Origin: Acidobacteriota bacterium
GTDB lineage: Bacteria; Acidobacteriota; Terriglobia; Terriglobales; Acidobacteriaceae
Length of the DNA stretch: 8,863 nucleotides
Assembly: GCA_021781255.1 (NCBI GenBank)
Contig: JAJXXG010000958.1
Location: 1-8,863, forward strand
Direction: 5' to 3'
The notes below the pieces were generated by a model. It was not told the origin of the DNA, did no database searches, and saw only the letters and a program-made list of their open reading frames with translations. This document shows, one piece after another, positions 6,501 through 8,863 of the stretch; the first letter of the stretch is position 1, and each line of letters starts with the position of its first letter. The position numbers and the translations under genes were made by a program.

Positions 6501-8200
6501 TCATGCCATTTCTCGCAGATCTGCAACCCAGTGAGGACCTCAGCGGATTTTTGAAGCGCGTGCAACGACAATTGGCCGACGATCAGGAGCATCTCTCGTT
6601 TACGACCATCCACCTTCTGGAAGACCTGGTTTGCGCCAATTCAGCTCAAGGCTCGCTCCTGCCAGTAGGCCTGACAAGCATACGAAAGTTCCGGCCGGAT
6701 GAACTGGAGCAGCGGGGTTTTGAACTCGATTATTTTGCCAATCCGAAGAGCTTCGAATCATTCGAATGTTATTTTGCTGCGATGGAATCGCCCCTTGGAC
6801 TGGATCTCCGTTGCCACTTCAATATCAAGTTGTTCAAAGATGCAACGGTTGAATACTGGCTGGACGAATTCGAAGCGATTCTTGTAAAGATGATTTCCAA
6901 TCCGAATCAGAATGTTTTTGAGATTGCATTGCTCAATCAGCCCCAGGCAACGAGTCAGGACGGGGTGCAACGTGAAAGCTCTTTGAGAACCAAGGAGAGC
7001 GCTTCGCTTCCTCACTCGAAGGAAGTAGTTCCTTTCGATATGGTGACTCCATCCCGCAATGACAATTCGCCAGATGGACAAAGGGATCTGCTTACCATAA
7101 GACTCGTAGACCTCTGGCGTCGTGTGCTGAACCGCCAGTCTGCCTCTGCAAGCGACAACTTCTTTGAGCTGGGCGGGCATTCTCTCAAGGCGGCTCAACT
7201 GTTTGCGCTGATCGAGCGCGAACTCGACATCGTTGCGCCTCTGGCCTCGCTATATGAGGCGCCCACGCCGCGCCAGTTGGCTTCTGTATTGGCGAATGGC
7301 GTCCATCAGGAGAACTGGCGGTCCCTGGTACCAATCCAAACCTCAGGGAATCACCCACCGCTCTTCTTAGTTCATGGCGCGGAAGGCAACGTCCTCCTCT
7401 ATCGAACTTTGGCTGCCCATCTGGGCAGCGCGCAGCCAGTGTATGGTCTACAGTCGGCAGGACTGGATGGCGAATCGGCTATCGACGGGAATTTCGAACG
7501 CGTGGCGATGCAGTATATACGTGAGATCAGACAGGTTCAATTGAAAGGACCCTATTTCTTAGGCGGCTACTGCCTTGGTGGGACTCTTGCCATGGAAATG
7601 GCGCGGCAACTCATCGATGCAGGCGAGCAGGTTGGCTTGCTGGCGATGATTGAGAACTTTAACATCCGCTCCGTTCGATGGCCACTCCCATGGCATGTCC
7701 GAGCGGTCAACCGCTTGGTGTTGAATCCATGTTTTCATCTCCGGAATCTCCTGGCGGCAGAGGGAACGGACAAGATTCGATTTCTGAAAGCAAAATTCCG
7801 CGTGGAATTCAGCCGCTTGCAGGTTGAAGCACAGGTGATCCATGCGCGCATGCGTCGTGCTTTGCATTTAGCTCCAACCGGAAGGTACCACCACCTTCGG
7901 GTCGCTCGTGCATATGAGGCTGCGCTCGCTCAGCACAACATCCACCCCTATCCGGGGAAGATCACTCTCTTCATGTCGAAATTGCGCCTGATGGGCATGA
8001 CTGACCCCATGGGCGGTTGGGATGGAATAGCAGAGGCTGGAGTCCAGCTCCACTCACTTCCCTTTGCGCCGAAGGGAAGCCTGACAGAGCCGTACGTCCG
8101 CCAATTGGCTCAGATGCTGCGAGCCTGCATCGACGAAGCGACGGTGAACCAAGACAGAACCTCCAAATCGAACGTCATGGTGATGTCCAACTCAGAATAG
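542..8200 (+). CDS. Hybrid NRPS-PKS megasynthase, A-PCP-KS-AT-ACP-C-PCP-TE
   Basis: This 2552-residue protein is a multimodular cytosolic assembly-line enzyme. Domains in order (residues, approximate): adenylation 18-505, PCP1 520-590 (Ser551), ketosynthase 619-1044 (Cys790, His926, His966), acyltransferase with its post-AT linker 1140-1493 (Ser1238, HAFH 1334-1337), ACP 1537-1612 (Ser1572), a predicted coiled coil 1645-1674, condensation 1696-2131 (HHVICDG 1829-1835), PCP2 2183-2252 (Ser2214) and thioesterase 2262-2540 (Cys2344). There is no starter condensation domain, so the A-PCP pair is a loading module. There is no reductive domain in the PKS module and no adenylation domain in the last module. 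The open frame extends upstream to 356, but those 62 codons lie antisense to the divergent membrane gene and across the inverted repeat and resemble no NRPS sequence. ATG at 542 gives a normal short lead into the A domain, though its ribosome binding site is weak. The gene ends with TAG at 8198-8200. The domain calls are firm; the product is unknown. Confidence 0.96.
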   Translation: MEPHDSRNDDLLDSGPQEFIEKQATKTPNAPAVKTGVSLLNYSELNLRANQLAGFLRKRKIGPGCIVGVYVDRSIEMVVCLLAVLKAGAIYLPLDPKFPKERLEFMLEDAGASLLLAHTADMDGLPASKAEVVQLHRITDQLDSYPGGNAPPVNKTGDLAYIIYTSGSTGKPKGVMIPRRALVNFLLSMAREPGMTATDWFLAVTTISFDISLLEMLLPLWTGACIVIADRDEAADPNALKRLLDENKITVMQATPATWRLLVESGWEGKQDLKILCGGEALTTDLAEQLLPRCREVWNMYGPTETTIWSSTIRVISPQQLSLGPPIMNTEFFVVDECLQPVEPGETGELLIGGEGLAHGYLKREDLTAEKFIPNQFSSNAGDCLYRTGDRVRLRADGTLEFLGRLDNQIKLNGFRIELGEIESVLAKVQGVRQAAAILRADHPGNSRIVAYYTGDPKLSAEAMLQELRLSLPEYMIPSAIVWMSEFPQTPNAKLDRKALPAPSRQRPALTQQYIAPSTPLEKQMAALWAEILKIDQVGADDSFFDLGGNSLAVVRMTNAYRSRYGHEIPLVKAFQYPRLGALCQFLGTHTDDSPAVAIAEQRAAKRRETRSSGETHRESVAIIGMMGRFPGAENLDQLWRNLCEGRESISFFAPEEIGPGLDERLRTDPDYVRARGIIDGAEYFDAGFFGVSPLEAKVMDPQQRVFLELTYHVLENAGYDPSRFKGLIGIWAGIGDNHYYTTNLLTRPDLLSMAGKLAVEYGNEKDYIALRTAYLLDLRGPAISLNTACSTTLVAVDHAYRALLDYECDLALAGGVDIGVPQRSGFHYTEGGTFARDGHCRPFDAAATGTMFCDGAGIVVLKRLSEAMRDHDTIYAVLIGSGKNNNGARPASFLAPSIEGQEEVIALAQAHANVDVETIGYIEAHGTGTPIGDPIEIQALTRVFEKRTNRRNFCFVGSIKGNIGHPTNAAGIAGLIKAAMVLDREQIPATLHYKQPNPKIDFTNSPFVMADRLIPFPRTEKPRRTAVSSFGFGGTNAHVILEEAPAPWPGSASRPVQFLPVSARNSLALEAYSGLFAKHFESLDPDDFADAAYTLQTGRKQIEMRRYVVAETPKEAARLMRNPDPMHCGSKRCQQRDPPIVFLFGGQGTQYVNMGQNLYRDEPLFRAVVDDCCEIVKPHLGRDLREILYPQSEGHETAQASLQNTFYTQPSIYIIEYALARFWQSLGITPALMAGHSIGEFVAATLAGVWSLEDALRIVARRGQLMQDLPRGTMMAVRAVADKVTALLPPSVSLAANNSPSLCVVSGPETDVDGLRIQLEAEHIVCRPLHTSHAFHSAMMEPMLEPLLAEVQKVKLRAPSMPFVSTVTGRLITATETTDPTYWARHARLTVEFSKAVTTMKELGHDLFLECGPRSTLCSLVLQHFNATTSCTAIPTLAQTHEDNREWISVLSALGSLWMNGVSIDWDGFYANEDRRRIPLPIYPFERQKHWVDPAGVNPSVLSEKASASSVDRSIADGDDQRVQASAALAGSESQEAPLIAKLLDILVPISGRERLEIATSSTFLEQGFDSLSLAQVSVAIEREFGEKIGFNKLMNQLPSVEAVAAHLGKILQVESSAPILDEFAQPELRTQPHPAMPSGEEKTHTELARIKETLDEQGHLLTQITEALEKIGAWPEGIGVHRPIEAATFASIKSAPATAPQKGIFFSSRLSEHLSSSYNESVTIRIKGTISVSKIKSSINRLIERHDALRAYFNEAGSVMSIRPTMKLDVQVRDLSSTANGLKKQAAVEQYAVEECAIPFVLPDGALFRSLILVLDQDAAAVILTAHHVICDGWSLDVLIQEFSALYSEEISGSALLKEPRFSVVDYATLVAQREQGPEFEAAKTYWRNKFADGFPALELPTDFLRPPFHEHSAKRIHRVIGTDIVDRLREGAAKQGCSLFAATVSALSILFARISKQPRFVLALSMAEQPVLGQLDLVGHCVSLMPFLADLQPSEDLSGFLKRVQRQLADDQEHLSFTTIHLLEDLVCANSAQGSLLPVGLTSIRKFRPDELEQRGFELDYFANPKSFESFECYFAAMESPLGLDLRCHFNIKLFKDATVEYWLDEFEAILVKMISNPNQNVFEIALLNQPQATSQDGVQRESSLRTKESASLPHSKEVVPFDMVTPSRNDNSPDGQRDLLTIRLVDLWRRVLNRQSASASDNFFELGGHSLKAAQLFALIERELDIVAPLASLYEAPTPRQLASVLANGVHQENWRSLVPIQTSGNHPPLFLVHGAEGNVLLYRTLAAHLGSAQPVYGLQSAGLDGESAIDGNFERVAMQYIREIRQVQLKGPYFLGGYCLGGTLAMEMARQLIDAGEQVGLLAMIENFNIRSVRWPLPWHVRAVNRLVLNPCFHLRNLLAAEGTDKIRFLKAKFRVEFSRLQVEAQVIHARMRRALHLAPTGRYHHLRVARAYEAALAQHNIHPYPGKITLFMSKLRLMGMTDPMGGWDGIAEAGVQLHSLPFAPKGSLTEPYVRQLAQMLRACIDEATVNQDRTSKSNVMVMSNSE
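593..2311 (+). other. Loading module: adenylation domain (glycine-like code) and PCP1
   Basis: The A domain shows all core motifs: YTSGSTGKPKG (residues 164-174), NMYGPTETT (299-307), YRTGD, GRLDNQIKLNGFRIELGE and PNAKLDRK with the catalytic Lys494. Aligning to GrsA by hand, the ten specificity positions read D210, I211, L214, Q253, L276, G278, M300, I308, W309 and K494. This differs at one position from the DILQLGLIWK code that I remember for glycine. PCP1 follows with DLGGNSL and the phosphopantetheine-bearing Ser551. The aminoacyl group would pass directly to the downstream ketosynthase. Domain identity is certain; glycine specificity is a hand alignment and should be treated as likely, not proven. 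Confidence 0.9.
2396..5377 (+). other. PKS module: KS-AT-ACP, malonyl-type, no reductive domains
   Basis: The ketosynthase carries the full triad: Cys790 in NTACSTTL, His926 in EAHGTGTPIGD and His966 in GNIGHPTNAAG, and ends with SSFGFGGTNAHVILEE. The acyltransferase has FLFGGQGTQY, the nucleophile Ser1238 in GHSIGEF, and HAFH at 1334-1337, the motif associated with malonyl-CoA selectivity (methylmalonyl types usually have YASH). The stretch from AT to ACP contains only the post-AT linker ending in YPFERQKHW and about 40 residues of low-complexity sequence. That leaves no room for a ketoreductase, dehydratase or enoylreductase. The ACP has GFDSLSL with Ser1572. The module should add one unreduced C2 unit, leaving a beta-ketone. 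Confidence 0.93.
5474..5563 (+). other. Predicted coiled-coil segment in the ACP-C linker
   Basis: Residues about 1645-1674, between the ACP and the condensation domain, form a charged helix with hydrophobic residues at heptad-like spacing (LARIKETL, LLTQITEALEKI). In PKS-to-NRPS fusions such segments often sit in the linker and may help dimerisation or docking. This is judged by eye without a coiled-coil predictor. Confidence 0.45.
5627..7297 (+). other. Incomplete terminal NRPS module: condensation domain and PCP2, no A domain
   Basis: The condensation domain has RHDALRAYF (C2), an intact HHVICDG active site with His1830, VGHCVSLMPF in the C5 position and a C-terminal DLRCHFNIKLF stretch. 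It resembles the class found directly after PKS modules, whose first motif here (TAPQKGIFFSS) is less conserved than usual. The sequence FEIALLNQPQ at about 2126-2135 looks like the usual junction between C and A domains, but the A domain does not follow. Instead about 50 residues of Ser/Thr/charged linker lead straight to PCP2 (FELGGHSL, Ser2214). PCP2 must be loaded in trans, or the module works without a new amino acid. Confidence 0.88.
7325..8161 (+). other. C-terminal type I thioesterase domain with Cys nucleophile and altered triad
   Basis: An alpha/beta-hydrolase fold thioesterase is shown by PLFLVHGAEGN (oxyanion-side HG at 2278-2279), the nucleophile elbow GGYCLGG and the C-terminal EPYVRQLAQMLRAC helix. 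The nucleophile is Cys2344 where most such domains have Ser. Twenty-seven residues later, the same spacing as Ser80 to Asp107 in the surfactin thioesterase, stands Glu2371 (AMIENFN), not Asp. Near the C-terminus the stretch LPFAPKGSLTEPYV has proline (2510) where the catalytic His of PGxHxxML-type sequences would align; the nearest His is 2504. From memory, thioesterases with GYCxGG and a Gly-Met-Leu-like C-terminal motif occur elsewhere, so this may be a natural subgroup and not a damaged enzyme. Confidence 0.88.
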
Positions 8201-8378
8201 CGGAACATTGACACACATCTCCCTGCTCCCTTCGAGAGAAGACTTGAAGAACTCCGCTTCTCTTGCCTCCTCCGTTCCGGGTTCCTTCACAGATCGAATC
8301 GCATGGCGTGAATCAGAGTAAATGGGCCTTGAGCTCTTCGCGTTCCTGGGGTAACACTGCTAGAAAGCAGAGGTCCTG

Positions 8379-8863
8379 ATGCAGAAGCAAGAAGATTCCA
8401 TTGGACCAGCGTCGTCCGTCCGCATCGGTCTTCAGCTCTGGTGCGCACATTCAGCCGATCTTCTCGATCCTCGGATTGAACAAGCTTGCGCAGCGGTGCT
8501 GAGTGATGACGAGCGCGATCGAGCATCACGTTTTCGCTTTGACCGGCACAGGTTAGAGTACATTGCAGCGCACGCACTCGTGAGGAATGCTCTGGCGCAT
8601 CACCGCTCACTGCCGCCCGAGGCGTGGCGGTTTTGCGTCAACAAGCATGGAAAGCCCTCCCCGGAATCTGCGTGTGACCTGCAATTCAACCTGTCGACTT
8701 GCGAGCAACTCGTCGTATGCCTTGTGGCTCAAGGACGAGACGTCGGTGTGGACGCAGAGCCGTTGACGCGCGGGGAAGAGATCGCGAGGCAGAAGGCAGA
8801 TTTCTTTTCACCTGCGGAGCGAGAGCAGTTGGATCAACTCTATGGCGCGGCGCAACTCGACCG
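8379..8863 (+). CDS. Sfp-type 4'-phosphopantetheinyl transferase (partial, runs off right edge)
   Basis: The enzyme transfers the phosphopantetheine arm of coenzyme A to carrier-domain serines and is probably the activator of the three carriers in the upstream megasynthase. The 161 visible residues show the family features: FRFDRHRLEYIAAHALVRNA (about 52-71), WRFCVNKHGKPS, FNLST (103-107), VGVDAEP with the Mg2+ ligands Asp125 and Glu127, and FFSPAE (142-147). The final WxxKEAxxK motif lies beyond the window. The family usually has FNLSH; here the histidine is Thr107. The start is ATG 8379: an in-frame TAG at 8361-8363 excludes a longer protein, and AGAGG lies 5 nt before it. It starts 178 bp after the megasynthase in the same direction, so co-transcription is plausible but not shown. 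Confidence 0.88.
   Translation, partial: MQKQEDSIGPASSVRIGLQLWCAHSADLLDPRIEQACAAVLSDDERDRASRFRFDRHRLEYIAAHALVRNALAHHRSLPPEAWRFCVNKHGKPSPESACDLQFNLSTCEQLVVCLVAQGRDVGVDAEPLTRGEEIARQKADFFSPAEREQLDQLYGAAQLD

Noticed and set aside
542..8200. Possible frameshift or inactivation of the megasynthase, given the missing A domain
   Set aside because: The frame is uninterrupted and every carrier serine, the KS triad, the AT serine and the C-domain HHxxxDG are intact, so decay is unlikely.
8235..8263. Hairpin AGAGAAG / CTTCTCT downstream of the megasynthase as a terminator
   Set aside because: The stem is only 7 bp with a 15-nt loop, and no T-run follows, so it does not meet the pattern of an intrinsic terminator.
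8287..8610. A 107-aa minus-strand open frame over the 3' intergenic region and the phosphopantetheinyl transferase
   Set aside because: The plus strand encodes recognisable phosphopantetheinyl transferase motifs in this stretch; the antisense translation shows none.
1..8863. CRISPR arrays, tRNA or rRNA genes, long tandem repeats
   Set aside because: No regularly spaced repeats or RNA gene signatures were seen on reading either strand.

Overview
The window is one end of a hybrid NRPS-PKS biosynthetic locus. The chromosomal GC content (roughly mid-50s percent by eye), the Shine-Dalgarno-like sites and the gene families point to a Gram-negative, probably soil-dwelling bacterium. The divergent membrane protein and the thioesterase subtype remind me of Acidobacteriota, but that is a low-confidence impression from memory.

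Layout. Positions 1-90 hold the left end of an IS3-family insertion sequence, including the first 18 codons of its OrfA on the minus strand. The IS appears to have inserted into a minus-strand gene for a multi-pass membrane protein (70-366). That gene keeps about 92 native codons, then reads six codons into the IS and stops. A divergent intergenic region of about 175 bp (367-541) contains a perfect 7-bp inverted repeat. A single plus-strand gene (542-8200, 2552 aa) fills most of the window. It encodes a megasynthase ordered A-PCP-KS-AT-ACP-C-PCP-TE. After a 178-bp gap, a 4'-phosphopantetheinyl transferase of the Sfp type begins at 8379 and runs off the right edge.

How the genes fit together. 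The phosphopantetheinyl transferase would arm the three carrier domains of the megasynthase (serines 551, 1572 and 2214). The adenylation domain carries a glycine-like specificity code. The PKS module has a malonyl-type AT (HAFH) and no ketoreductase, dehydratase or enoylreductase. The predicted enzyme-bound intermediate is therefore a glycine extended by one unreduced malonyl unit (4-amino-3-oxobutanoyl). A condensation domain with an intact HHxxxDG motif follows, then a second PCP, but there is no adenylation domain for that PCP. Chain release is assigned to a C-terminal thioesterase with a cysteine nucleophile, a glutamate where the aspartate is expected, and no histidine at the usual position. 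The product is not known. The missing A domain and the altered thioesterase are the two most interesting points in the window.
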